DNA of 64,000 nucleotides. Source: Wyeomyia smithii. Lineage: Eukaryota; Arthropoda; Insecta; Diptera; Culicidae. Position numbers and translations under genes: made by a program. The stretch spans positions 39,475,006-39,539,005 of the forward strand of contig NC_073694.1 of NCBI RefSeq assembly GCF_029784165.1. The letters run 5' to 3'. The notes below the pieces were generated by a model. It had not been told where the DNA came from. It did no database searches and saw only the letters and a list, made by a program, of their open reading frames with translations. Positions 23,285 through 35,429 of the stretch are shown one piece after another (position 1 is the first letter of the stretch; each line of letters starts with the position of its first letter).

Positions 23285-24570
23285 CCGTGAAACGGGGCGA
23301 ATAGAAACAGTCTGCGATATATCTTGCAGTGTGCAAACAATACTATAATGTATAGAACGAATATAAAAGTTTTAAAACATGGGTATTGCCTCCCTTTATT
23401 AAGGGTGTAAGGTCCATTATGATAAAATAAGTAATTCATTGTTTTATTGAAAAAAATGTTACATGTTTCTATGCACCCCGCAATGGGGCGAATAGAAACA
23501 CTCGCCAATAAAATACGTTTCCCATGTTCTGATAGAATATTTTAGTTTAATTTGAAGAAAACAGAACAATTACATCATATTTATTGATATAAGAGGCAAG
23601 AAAACGATTTAAACTATCAAAATAGTGGAAATGTTCGGTTTATTACATTGTGTTTGTTATCTTATGAATGAATATGTTCTATTAGAGTCCTTATTAAGAA
23701 CAGGAGGACTCGGGGTTGGGTCAAGCATTTCCACCGGTCTGGCATCTTCCGGTGTTTCATCTAGGACACGACATCCGGGAACATTTTGTCTTGGTGGAAC
23801 TGAAACCTTGATTCATATCTCTCGGGTCAGTCCATGTCGAGCATTATGCAGCAAATTAATCCGACTTTCATCACGTTTTTGGAAACTAGCGTGGTTGTCT
23901 ACTGGATTGAAGTCTAAAGGTAACATCCGATTTATCACAGAGTAGTTGATTCTATATTTCGTAACCGCTTGACAAGGATACAGTTTTTTGCGTAAAGTCT
24001 CAACAGCAACAGGCGGAGCGAATACGTTTTTGGACTTTTTTGTTGGTAAGTCCTGACCATGATGGGCTGAAAATGCACAAAACATGTTCCAGACATCATT
24101 TTACATATAAAACATTATAGCATTTCTCAAATCCACATGTTTTGGTACAAAAAATAGCCGCTACGGCGTTGTTTCTATCCGCCCCGTTAATCTGAGAGCC
24201 GCGAGTTTTCCATGAAACATAGGTAACGTGATGATGACCACCTTACGGCAATCCTTTAATTCACCGTAAAAACTTGAAATGCTTAACTACCGACCCTGTA
24301 TATCACACGAACAAATTCTAAGTGGAGCAGAATGGCTTCCACAGACAAAGTTTTTTGGTACTCGGAAATGTTCAGAATTTAAGCCCCAATTTTGCATTTT
24401 TTTAAGCAAACCGACAGTAGTGCTGCTAACCCAAAAATGGGTTTGCAGGACTTATTTACTATTGAACTATCCAAGAAAATATTCTTTGCATGGTTTTTAA
24501 ATGTAATCGAAGATTTAAAATCGCATTTTTCAAGTTCGGAAGTTTTGTTTCTATTCGCCCCGTTTCACGG
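23285..24570. mobile_element. TA-flanked TIR DNA transposon (1.29 kb)
   Basis: The left end CCGTGAAACGGGGCGAATAG after TA (23283-23284) is matched by its inverted copy ending at 24570 before TA (24571-24572). The motif GGGGCGAATAGAAAC is repeated subterminally near 23485 and, inverted, near 24170. The TA duplication fits the Tc1/mariner/pogo group. A minus-strand frame at 23813-24085 (ending ARHGLTREI) and its continuation to about 23640 may be decayed transposase, with only loose similarity to pogo-like proteins. The copy is inactive as it stands. Confidence 0.7.
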
Positions 24571-24572
24571 TA

Positions 24573-26690
24573 CTTGAAGTGCTTTAAAAAAGTCTGTTGC
24601 CTCTCCTTAAGCAACACAGTTGTTCCGTTCTATTTTGGCCGGATTTGACATCTTACCGTTACGGAAAGGGATCGCGAGAGACGTCCAGGTGATGCCAACT
24701 CCAAACATACCAAAAATCCGCCCTACACAAATAGTAGGAGGTCGTATCCAAGACACGGCCGCATAACTGCACATTATCAACAAATGGATTGTTGAGAGTG
24801 TTTTACTAATGAGACTGTCTCGGTTCTATCAAAAACTTACCATTTAATTCACGGTAAGTTTCTTCATCTTGTTTCGTTGCAATCTGTCCCATTGTTTCTT
24901 TTTAACAGCTCCAACTATTTTTTTCAAATCTTTGTAAATGACCGCTTACTCAATGGTATTGTTGATTTAAAGAAACAGAGTGAAAGTTACTCAGTTACGT
25001 TAATCAGTGTTAGTATGTGGAAAGAGCAGAGAAATTCACCGCGCACTTCCCTTTCAGTATGTGCCTGCGTGTAGCAAATGCTTCCACCACACTGCTTCTT
25101 TCTCCACTCCAAAGTGTCTCAACCATCTTACAGAGAGACAAACACACTTCCAGCTCACCCCACATCTGATAGAAACAAGCGGGGAGAATCAATCTACAGC
25201 AGTGATGGCATGAACTCGTGCAAAGTTGAGCTGAGTAACACTATTCCAGATTTGAATCCAACTTGAATCTGCTTCCTCTCGATAGTTTGAGTTTTTTTGC
25301 ACCGCACACTCTGATCGATTGAGTTCAAATGCGTGAAATGCATGCAGTGCACGATGTATCCAACGATGCAGGCGATGATGTGACGCGATGAGTTTTGTTT
25401 TTAGATCGAATTTATGCTTTCAAAGGACGATGCAACAAACTGTCGCAGCAGACGCGGCGCGAATTTCATCGCAATTCGATTGCTATGCAATTGTTGTTAT
25501 GCAGGATTCAAACTCAAATCTAACTCAAGTGTAATGCACTGTTGGTAGGATTTACGTGCAAACCGAAAATAAATGTGCAAGCAAGATTTAAAACTAACCT
25601 GGATACGAGTGCAATGTCACACTGCCTTCTCCGCTCTACAGAGAAAACGCAGAAGTACACCACAATGTTCACTGACGACTAGTCCGAAAAAAACCTACCG
25701 GGCAAAAGCGTAGTCCTCATGTAGCTACAACGCGAAAATGAATTCGATCGTAGTAATCTCGACCGGCACGAGCAACGCAGTCTATTTTTTTCTCCCAATC
25801 TCTCTTCCTCTTCTGCCATGCTCAAGAAACAAACTGTAAAACGCACCGCAGATAGCTCTGCTGTGTAATTTTTGTGCGTGATGTCCATACGTGTGAGAAA
25901 GTGCACCATAGTTCATTGTCTCGCAAGAGAGAGATTTCAGATTTCACCGTAGTGATTTCGGGAAGCTCACCAGATAAAAATCGACCGTCATTCTCTTCTA
26001 GCATGTGCGTTGATTTGCTCTTTAGTGTGAGACTGAGAGCAGTGGTTTTCGCAGTGCAAGATGTTCTCCTGCACTCTAGACGTTTTCTGAGGAGAAAAGA
26101 CAAGCATGCTCAGTTTCAAGTAAAAATAACTAAGCGTGTAGGTATCGATTCGAAACATCGAACGGAAGTCCTTAAATTTAAAGTTGTCTTGACTATTCAA
26201 AAAAAGTTTCCGACGCTAATTTTCATGCGTGTTTTTCTCGAAACTATGATTTATGAGTTGTACCAGTGTTGCACGAAACCGACAAAATGATTCCCATGCT
26301 CTAATACCTACTAACGAATTTGTACAAGGAAGAACTGAAATATTGAGGAATTTTCGATATCGGAATTTACTAGACACCCTGTTAATTAATGGTTTTCGAT
26401 TCGAGCATATGTATCATTTTTATGCATATCCGTGCTCTTAGCTATATTTATCTATTTAAAACGTTAATTTACTGTTCAATTTATTTAGAACGTTTATTTT
26501 TCTATAGAACCATTCGGAAAAGCTTCAGGCTTATTTGTAGACTAATGAATAATGATGTATAACTAGTTTTTTGAAAATATACATTTGCAATTAATCACTA
26601 ATTATAAAACCCGATCCTCCTATGTTACACCGAATTTAATTAATATAGAAGGTACGAAAAATGCTTTAAATCCTTTTCAAAGTTTTTGGT
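24573..26690. other. non-coding interval
   Basis: About 2.1 kb without a recognisable gene. A block near 24735-24765 (TCGTATCCAAGACACGGCCG) is the inverted counterpart of the repeat near 11925-11960. Open frames such as 25874-26290 resemble no known protein. Confidence 0.45.
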
Positions 26691-26706
26691 CGTCCTTGAA
26701 AGGACG
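26691..26706 (-). promoter_or_regulatory. histone-type mRNA 3' stem-loop (downstream of the H2A pseudogene)
   Basis: On the minus strand the sequence reads CGTCCT-TTCA-AGGACG: a 6 bp stem with a 4 nt loop, followed by ACCAAAAAC and then the purine-rich TTTGAAAAGG. It lies about 40 nt beyond the H2A-type stop. This is the layout of the stem-loop and downstream element that direct 3' processing of replication-dependent histone mRNAs. The usual loop is UUUC; the shifted loop may reflect decay. Confidence 0.65.
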
Positions 26707-26743
26707 GATTCTTTTTGTAGCGGGGCTTACATAAAATTTAAGC

Positions 26744-27091
26744 TTACTTCTCGGTCTTCTTGGCAGCAGAACGGCTTGAATGTTGGGTAGGACACCTCCG
26801 GACAGAAGTTTGTTCAACTCCTCGTCGTTACGTATGACCAATTGCAGGTGACGCAAAATGATTCAGGTCTTCTTGTTATCACGGGCAGCATTTCTTGCCA
26901 ATTCCAGAACTTCAGCATCTAAATATTCCATTACAGCTGCCAAATACACGGGAGCACCAGCAACGACGCGTTCGGCATAGTTTTCCTTTCCGCAGTAGTG
27001 AAAAAATACGGCCTACCGTATCAGTAACTGAAGACCAGCACGAGATAACCTGGTCCTTGCCTTTCCTATAACTTTGCCTCCTTTAGCAACA
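26744..27091 (-). pseudogene. histone H2A pseudogene
   Basis: The minus strand encodes recognisable H2A blocks in order: KGGKVIGKARTRLSRAGLQ, ENYAERVVAGAPVYLAAVME, LELARNAARDNKKT, LRHLQLVIRNDEELNKLLSG and GVLPNIQAVLLP. Disabling changes are visible: the start region is lost, a TAG and frame change follow LQLLIR, KKT is followed by TGA, the five codons between LLSG and GVLPN are deleted, and a 1 nt deletion follows LLP before the ancestral TAA at 26744. A histone stem-loop lies just downstream, so this is a genomic copy, not a processed one. Confidence 0.9.
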
Positions 27092-27154
27092 AGGACTTTT
27101 GCAACAGAGATTATACTTAAGTTGATAAAAAAAAAATTTATGTGGGTTAAAAAG

Positions 27155-27271
27155 CCACCAAAAACCAGTGGAAAGGTCGCCAAGAAGTCGGGCAAAGCAC
27201 AGAAGAATATCGCGAAGGATGCCAATAAGAAGAAGAAGCCCCGTCGTAAGTACGCCATCTACATCTACAAA
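27155..27271 (+). pseudogene. histone H2B pseudogene, N-terminal fragment
   Basis: The frame reads PPKTSGKVAKKSGKAQKNIA, a few diverged residues, then YAIYIYK, matching the N-terminal tail and first helix start of insect H2B. Homology stops after YIYK; the remaining two thirds of the protein are missing. It is divergent from the H2A pseudogene, as in functional H2A/H2B pairs, but the shared promoter interval has shrunk to roughly 60 bp. Confidence 0.85.
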
Positions 27272-27416
27272 ATCTACCGGCCCTTTAATCGTCGGGTTTG
27301 TTCAATTATCGTGAGTGGGAGGGGGAGGGGGCTAATGAAGTCATAATGAAATACTCTTTTGGGAGGTAGATGTTCTGGATTAGGAAGAACTATCATGCAA
27401 TAAATTAACGTTGTAG

Positions 27417-27475
27417 GCCATCTTTTACCTATAATAGGTCTATAATAGGTAAAATTAACTATAATAGGTAAAACA
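27417..27475. repeat. short direct/inverted repeats of CTATAATAGGTAAAA
   Basis: The motif CTATAATAGGT occurs three times, and the first copies form a palindrome (TTTTACCTATA...TAGGTAAAA). It is simple local amplification; no function is inferred. Confidence 0.5.
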
Positions 27476-27519
27476 TAAGTGCGAAAATTACTGGTGAAAT
27501 CATGAAAACTTGAACGAAT

Positions 27520-27765
27520 TCGGAAAGCCAGCTATTGCAACCGTAACCCACTATGCTACTGCTAACTAGGTATACTATTCTGTCGACCAGGGAAAGCCAG
27601 CAAGCGATCAATCGAAGGACATAATTTTCGTTCAGGGCTTGACAATTTTCAATAGTTGTTCGCATAATCCATCAACATTCTCCTGAATTTCGAATGCGTG
27701 TACAATTTTCCAATCGATTGCTGAGGGAAGGGAAGTCGATTGAAAAGAAACCGATTTATGAGCAA
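27520..27765 (-). promoter_or_regulatory. histone-cluster promoter-like module (decayed)
   Basis: The reverse complement contains CGATTGGAAAATTG, ACTATTGAAAATTGTCAAGC and GGTCGACAGAATAGTATACCTAG in the same order as at 42610-42775, upstream of the H2A relic there. This shared upstream sequence links the two histone-derived regions. The CCAAT-like GATTGGTCG box seen elsewhere has decayed to GATTGATCG. Confidence 0.6.
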
Positions 27766-28149
27766 ATAATAATCATAGGACAATTTTCGTCCCCTCTTCG
27801 TTAATAGAATTGCTATTCAAGGCTAACTGAATGAATATCTTGTCGCTTTTGCATTATGATTTTTTTTTTATTTTATGCAACGTACGAATAAATACCAAGT
27901 CAATTTGTCATAAGAAAATAATCAGCTGCAGAATAAGAAAATAATCAACTGCGCTTTCAGAGGAAAGAGTGAATCACATTTGGAACCTGATGAAAGATTG
28001 ATGTACGTAGAAAAGCGAAATCCGCGATAGAGTGGGCGGAAACCCGATGAGCCAAGAACGAAGCCCGTCGACGGTATTCGGGCTCTTGTGGACAGGACAA
28101 GTGAGCGTGGGCGGACTCCCTAGCTGATAGAGGGTGGATCCAAGTATTC

Positions 28150-29540
28150 CAGCAGAAGACCCGACCCTACTGACAAGTTGAAACGTTTGTTTGAGCACTT
28201 CGAACAACTTCTTCAAGTTTCGACAGCCGGACAGCTATCAACATCTCGACTGGATCCGCCAAAGATGCGACATATCCCTCGCGTCAACTCTGAGATCCCT
28301 TCGCCACTGGAAATCGAAGAAGCTATACAATGTATGAAATCCAACAAAGGTCCCAGGGTCGATCGCATATCAGCAGAGATGTTCAAAGCTAACCCCATGC
28401 TATTCGCAAGAATACTGCATCAACCATTCTGCAGCATCTGGGACACCACGGCATTTCGGACCGACTGAACTCGAGACGTCTTAGTAAAGGTCCCCAAGAA
28501 GAGGGATTTGTGTATTTGTATGCGACAATTGGCGAGGTATCATGCTACTGTGCATTGTAGTCTTAGTCCTCTGCAGAGCTATTCTAGGTTGGATACAGAA
28601 GACGATTGACAAGCAGAATTTCGCGCTGGATGATCCTGTGTGGACCATATTGTCACGCTCCGCATTATCCAGGAACAGGTCAATGAATTCCAAGAGTCCT
28701 TATATCATTGATTACGTAAAATTGTTGACCGAATTTACTAAAATAATATCTGAGCCACCAGTCCCAGATAAAAGTGTCAACTTCAACGAAGCACAGTACG
28801 AGGCCTTCACATGCAGTGTCCTGCATAACGGAGCCTTGCTTGACCCTATGCGGATAGTCGCCGGTGTGAGGCAAGGATGTATATTATCACCGCTACTGTT
28901 CCTCCACGTTAATGACGAGATCATGGTACCGTGACCGTGTTGCGAAACGTGGGTTACTTTGACAACCTATTACCATGGAGTACTTCAACGCTTTTGATTT
29001 GGCTGATGATGTTACATTACTTATAATAAGGCGCTCTGACATGCAGAGTAAGCTCGACGACCTGGCAGTACACTCCTCGACGGCTGGGCTTAACATCAAC
29101 GTCAACAAAAGAATCATTGGCAATTAGTGCAGAAAGTCGAAATCTTCCAATCGGCGTCCAGATAGCGTCAGACGGTGGTACGAAGAGCGACATTGGTGCA
29201 AGGATCAAGAAGGCCAGGACTGCTTTTGCGAGTCTACGAAACGTATGGGGATCGAACCAAATTAGTTTACGCGCCAAACACCGAACTTTCAACTCAAACG
29301 TGAAATCTGTGCTGGTATACGTCAGAGAGACGTGATGTGTGTCAGCGGAGAACATCCCGAAGCTGCAGATCTTCGTCAACCGATGCCTGCGGTATATAAT
29401 TCGTGCCAGGTGTCCTCACAATTGGATCTTAAATGCCGAGTTCCATCGCCGGAGGCAGCAGGACCCAAGCAGATGGTTACAGTAATTCGGGAACGAAAGT
29501 GGGAGTGGGTCGGAACTTGAATCTAGCAGGACATCGCAGC
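28150..29540 (+). pseudogene. RTE-like LINE, decayed reverse transcriptase ORF
   Basis: Blocks of an RTE-type RT appear in order but in several frames: EIEEAIQCMKSNKGPRVDRI (28310-28370), LVKVPKKRDL (28480), CVDHIVTLRIIQEQVNEFQE (28635-28690), QYEAFTCSVLHNGALLDP (28795-28850), GVRQGCILSPLLF (28862-28900), the active-site FDLADDVTLL (28991-29020), and the downstream GARIKKARTAFASLRNVW and RCLRYIIRARCP regions up to about 29420. Frameshifts, stops and a scrambled stretch between about 28690 and 28780 make it non-functional, although the catalytic ADD survives. The 5' endonuclease is absent. Confidence 0.8.
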
Positions 29541-30024
29541 AGACCCAGAGACAACAGGTGCTTAGGACGCATAAGTAACCACAGAGTACCTGGATCCCTA
29601 CTCTCTCCGATCGTTCTACTGTTCGCTGGTGCACTCTATCCCCTATTCTTGCTCGTTAGTCTAGTGCTTATCCCAAGCAAACTGCTTCACTGGAATCAAA
29701 TGAGTCCAGAAAAAAAATCTTCGATATAAATACTTTCCTAGAATAACCTGTTAGACTTGCCCTCATATGAAGTTCGATATAAACTACTAGAACTTGAAAC
29801 GCTGGAGCAGCGACGAACTAGTGTTCAAGCCATGTTCGTTGCTAATTTTTTATCGATTGAATTCAAACGACGACTCTCTTGTAGGTGTCAAATGACATAT
29901 CAAATAAATAATGACTGATGGCAAATACTATCCTCGTAAGTCCAATCGGTAGTCGGTAGTATGGTTTTTGTATGGTGCGAGTGATCCGAAACGTTCAAAA
30001 ACGCAACAATTAACCGATAAAGCG
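29541..30024. other. non-coding interval
   Basis: No gene or clear repeat seen. Confidence 0.4.
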
Positions 30025-30348
30025 CCCAGTCAACATTTTCATACATATAAGAATGTTTCGATTCCAACATCTGCACTTATATATATCAGGCGATATACGT
30101 ACTAAGGAATGATGATATGTAATTCATTGATATACGTATTATATACGATAATATCCGATTGAAAGTGATTTGTTTCACACTGTTTTAGAATTCTAAGCCT
30201 ACAATCGTAAATCGGAAAGACTCCACCATGATATACAATCAAAGATGAATTTCTGCGCATGTAACAAGCGTGGTATACGATTTCGACTTCGTTGAGGTGT
30301 ATTTGCGATAATTTTCATACATTGATATACGATTTGTGAATGACTGGG
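30025..30348. repeat. MITE-like inverted repeat with CCCAGTCA termini
   Basis: CCCAGTCAACATTTTCATAC at the left faces TGACTGGG at the right, and ATATACG-type motifs recur throughout (for example 30090, 30130, 30275, 30322). No target duplication is clear, so the boundary and class are tentative. Confidence 0.45.
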
Positions 30349-31551
30349 TGTGTGCCAGTATTTCTGGGATTACCAAGGCATAATGTCTATTGACTTATAG
30401 TTGAATATAGTTGAACATTTAATGAACAATGTTACTGTCCATAATTGAATCGATTGGGGTTGAAACCAAGGCGAACCGATCGTATATGTCGAAGAAAAAA
30501 GTGCTGCTTCACTAAGACAACGCTCGCGCCCATTCTGCTTGCGATACAACCTATAAATTGAAAGAATTGCGCTACGAATTGGGTTCCCACCTTCTTTCAT
30601 CACTGCAATAAGTGCTTATTAGATTGCTTCTTAGATAGACTTTTACAAAAATTATTGTTGTTCCCATTCCCCGCGGGAGATGCCATATGGAACCACCTGA
30701 TTTATAAACTATGATAACAGTTTAACAACTATACTTGAAATTTCCAACGATGGAAATATTCTGAGCAGTTAGAAAACAGATTGATCTTCAACATGCAATA
30801 TGGTTTGTGCCAATTATGCATGCGGTTGCTGAGTAATAAGAGTTTGAATGTCATTTTTCGATGAAAAACTGATTTTTCTTCGCGGGGATAGGGTGAAAAG
30901 ACTACAGACATTTTAGCCCATGAGAGCAATTACATGCAAAATGTGGCCATTTTATTATTTTTTATCTCCTTTGAACCCATTGAAACTTCACACAAATGTT
31001 CCTATATTTCTCATATAGGTTTTGAGCAAAAGAAAAATTTCTAAAAGGAGTTGTGTTTGTTTGATTGGCATGATGTCTCCGGTAACATTGTATATAGTGG
31101 TTCTTTTGCTTGAAATTGCTTTTCATGATTTTTTCACGCTTGAAACCTGCCTCGGAATCGTTTTGTGAGTTTATTGTAACTTTATCTTGCAAAGTTTTTC
31201 GTATACAGTTACTTTATCTAACTCAAGGTTTATAAGTTACAGTCTACCGGTGCAAAATATTTAGTTTGCTATGTGAAATACGTGTGCAAAGTTTCGGGCA
31301 AATCAAAAAAGCTAAATTAAAATTTTGCAACTGTAGTAAATTAAGCAGTCGTAAATTAAACCGAATTAAGCCGTTGCCCAAATTGTTTGGATTTGTGTGG
31401 AACAGATCATCTTTATGGTGCCGCAAAATCCATTGTATTTATTGACTACAGTTTAAAGTTTTCTTTTTTCCTTTGTAATGAGTTTATATTAGTGCGGCTT
31501 ACCTGCGGTTCGACTGGTTTTCGAGCTCACCAACGAAGTCTGATTATTGTT

Positions 31552-31552
<1 letters not shown>
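30349..31552. other. non-coding interval
   Basis: No gene recognised; open frames are short and unlike known proteins. Confidence 0.4.
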
Positions 31553-31583
<31 letters not shown>

Positions 31584-31592
31584 TTATTGTGT
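31553..31592. repeat. (ATTT)n microsatellite
   Basis: About nine ATTT units. Read on the minus strand it is an AAAT-rich tail that could be the end of a truncated LINE (compare the tail of the LINE at 52.4 kb), but I cannot identify LINE coding sequence in the adjoining 31600-32030 interval. Confidence 0.7.
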
Positions 31593-34500
31593 GGTTTTAA
31601 CTAACGAAGCTAAATTTAAAACACCTGTTAATTCATTAAACGAGTGATTTTCACGTGACGAAATGCAACAGTTCATACCAAGTCGGCTTAAAACTACAAG
31701 CAAGTTTGCTGATTTTTTTTCACAGAAATCAGCAGAAGCCAGAAATGACACTGCGATTACTTCCGAAAGGTCAGTACCGGTTTGTTTCGTACTTTGGCGC
31801 ACCCCAGGGAGCATCCGAATAGTGCACAGCAATTGCGGGGGATGGTCAGATCGTCTCAATACCAGCGGACATGCTGTGTGTGTCCTTGTGGTGAAACTTT
31901 TCGTTCCGCATTCAAAACCATACTGTAGATTATATAGATGCATTCCAATGACCTCCGAAGGCCCGGACGGAGGTTGAGTTTGTGCAAAATATTTGAAATG
32001 AAACAAGCAATGTTTTCGGTTAACAGATTTCATTGTTCGTTATCCTGTTGAACTCCAGCGGATGGAGACGGGAAGAAGTCCCTCGGGACGAATTAATTCC
32101 GAAACAAACGTGCCTGGCAGGAGACAGTCATCCGGACGGAGGACGCTTCACTCAATTGTGCTACAGTGGAAGTTTTACTTGCTATTGCGCCAAGTAACTG
32201 ATAGCTTGTTTTGCGAAAGGGTTACCGAAAAGGAATTATGTACTGGAAACATTTTGGGCGTCTCTTTTTAAACAGAAGAAATCTGAGTCTTAGCAACTTT
32301 TGTTTCAAATTAATTTAAATCGTTGTACTTATTGTATGCTAATTATTTCAGCAAAATAAAAAAATATCAATTTGTTGCTGCTTTTAGAAATTAGGAAACA
32401 GTTGAGCAGTTTAGGTATTGTCTTTTGCACGTTATTATTTTTTCCATCAATAGTTAGTAGTTCCATCAATTACGTGTCTGCTGTTGAATAAAACTACATC
32501 ATAAAAATTACATAGATAAAAAATCGATAAAAAACTAACAAAACCGTTATGTAAAGTAATAACAATAGCTAAAGTATAACAAAAATATTCAATATTTACT
32601 TCCAATACATACAAATGGTAGCAATCTATTGGATGGCTAAACGTTTTCGCAGATTACACTCCAGCATAGGAAACAGAGATATAGTTCTAGGTTAAAAAAA
32701 TTATTCATACATCAGTGCCATTTGTCATACACGAAACTGAGTAGCACAAACACCAAGTGATAGTTATCCCTGAGCTGCTTCCAACTAACCGTAATAAGTC
32801 ATCGACGAACGTAACCGATTGTGGACGGTCGATAACCGCCTTGCTTTCGGTTCCACCTAATTGATATTGACACGAAACAACAGCCCAAATAAATATAGTA
32901 ATGGTCTCTGACACATATTTATTGTTATTTTGAGAACTGCTCGCCCTAACGCCCTTCCCAACAAATGTTACATATTCGTGGCATTGATTCAACCGCTTCG
33001 TCCCCCCTCCGCAGGGGAGCGGTTTCTGGGTGGGTTCGGGCACGAAGAGGAGACCAAATCGATGCGATACATATGCTGCTGCTGCCGAACCGAGCCTTAT
33101 TCTATTCAAGCGGGAGTACGGGCCACCAACGGCCCACGGTGTTTTGTCGTAATTAATTAGATATTAGTAATGTTACAGCCATTAGGTGCAGACCAATAAT
33201 GCTCATTTGGGACTATTGACGCGGCGGTCCCATTTTAATGCGTGTATTCTGCGTTCTACAAGCTGGTTGCACGCTGCGGGTCTACTCTGGCAATTAGTTC
33301 CGGTCTTCCTGTCGAAGCCATTTTGTAAATTAATTGAACCTAATTTTAATTTGATAACCCGTTGGACAACACGCGGCATCCGTACCGAGTGCGCATTTGT
33401 GTGTAAGCAAATTCAATTGAATAAGCAGTGAATTCGCCTCCGATAGGCGGTTCGGTAGGTGTGTTCTAAATTGCTTCCTCAGCAGCATGCCCGTATCCTG
33501 CTGATTAGTTTTCTATGGATGCTATAGAAGCTTTGAATGCGGTTGTTTTAGCTCTTTAAGCTAGTCTCACCACCAGTAATCAAAACTAACCCGATCATCG
33601 ACCGACACAAACGCCACACGCTCTGTTCGACGATTAACAGGTTGGCGACACTCTTCCAGGCTACCCATTGTTAGCTTCCAGCTGACGGGTCAGGTGGTGA
33701 AACGTGCATAATTTACCAATTAGTCACACGTGGTTTATCGTGTAGCATATTGCTCAAACAAACAGATGTAAACGCTTTGGAGCAGATTGTCTTGAGCTTT
33801 GATGTTGAGGAAGATCTGTGCTAAGAAACATAATGAGCACATTGATACATATTTAAATTTATAGCATATGTTTGCAAAACATCCATTATCATTTTTTTAA
33901 CTGTTGTGTTTTCATTTTCTTCTACCATACTTTTGCACATATAATTCCAATGTTATTGTTTATGAAAAAAAAAATATTTCAAGTATAAACAGTCTTCAAC
34001 TAGAGATTGATAAGATTTGGCTTTCAATAGACTTCCTGCTGTATATTTTATTCCATTCAACATACATACAGAGTGCTTACTTTCAAATACTTTTCACCCA
34101 ATTAAAAAATGGTTTCTAGTACTGAAATTCTTTCCGAGGGGTCTTCATACTAATGAACGTCAGTTTTGGAAGACCCTGGAAGACAATATATGGTCATGTT
34201 ATATACACCGGTATTCAGCAAAGCTTACTGTAGGAAAAACATCTATAAGGATGCTGACGGTTCTCGATTTTTAACATGCATTAACATGAAAACAATTGCT
34301 CAAATAACTCGGTAAGTCGCAAATAGTAGCAGCTGATTTTTGGCTTAGTATTGGTCAATACCTTATAGTTTATTTCATTAAAAGTGTCAGAGCAGAGCAG
34401 AAAACATATTGTTGAAAATTAATGAAAATTACAAAAAACTTGCTGTATATACTATGTCTATAATAACTCTATTTCCATCAAACTGCCCCAATATTACATG

Positions 34501-35270
34501 ACTTCTTAGGTGATATTTTATGAGGTTCATATGAGCAAGACAAGTAGTTCTCAAATATTTATTTACTGCGAATTATCTGTAATATTATTTTGTTCCATTT
34601 TACAAGCCTTGCAAATCCTGATATTCACACTATTTAAACACATTTTCAAAATTATTTTTCAAAGTGAGTTACTATTTGATGATGATGATGGTCCCACCTC
34701 ATACCCCTACATCGGTTTGAGCTGGACGAATTATCTATATGAGATATTTTTAAAAACATGCAATGTAACCAGTTGGCAAACAAATAACGGACTGGTTATT
34801 AATTTCAGACATAGTAACCCTTCAAATGAATACCAATAATAAAAAAAAAAAAATTGACGGATTTCCAATCCAAGGCTCATCCAGAACGTTTCCAACCCGA
34901 ACATTATGTGGACTTGATTAGGAATTGAACCTAATGTTTAAGAGCGTGCACTAATCAGAATTGGTTCTAGATAACGATCTAGAACTACGAGAGAGATCCA
35001 ATGATACTATAGTTCTCGATAACGAGCTCTACAGATCACAGGCAAACTCAAGCCTTTTCAGTTTTCGCTCCAAACCCTATTTAAAATGGTTAAAACAGAT
35101 GAATTGTTAAAAAGAAAGTGAAATAATTTAGAAAATATTACAAGCCAAAAAGCAATTTGTCAACCCGATATGCTTTTTGTTTCCATTTCAGGGGTTTAAA
35201 CCTGATGTACTCATATCAAGATTGTCTATGTCAGTCTCCGCGCGCGTGACTCAAACATGTGTAGCCGACT
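31593..35270. other. non-coding interval, possibly containing regulatory DNA
   Basis: About 3.7 kb with no supported gene. The part from about 32700 to 33720 is less AT-rich and has fewer simple repeats than its surroundings, with ATTA/TAAT-rich clusters (33150-33420), which would fit non-repetitive host DNA. The frame at 32705-33109 on the minus strand is not recognisable. Poly-A/T runs lie at 34840-34855. Confidence 0.4.
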
Positions 35271-35429
35271 ATTTTTTTTTTACTCTACTATTTAATATTA
35301 TATAACTATATTCAAACAAAAAATCCATCATCATCAATGAACATAATAACTTAATGTACCAAATAAATTTAAAAAAAAATATTTCAATTTTACAATCTTC
35401 TTTATAAATTTACAAAAAATCTATGCTGT

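Noticed and set aside
31584..32033. 149-codon minus-strand frame next to the (ATTT)n tract as a LINE C-terminus
   Set aside because: The tail is suggestive, but no RT or other LINE motif is visible in the translation.
32705..33160. Overlapping frames on both strands in the less AT-rich 33 kb region
   Set aside because: No domain similarity and neither frame shows splice or start context that favours coding.
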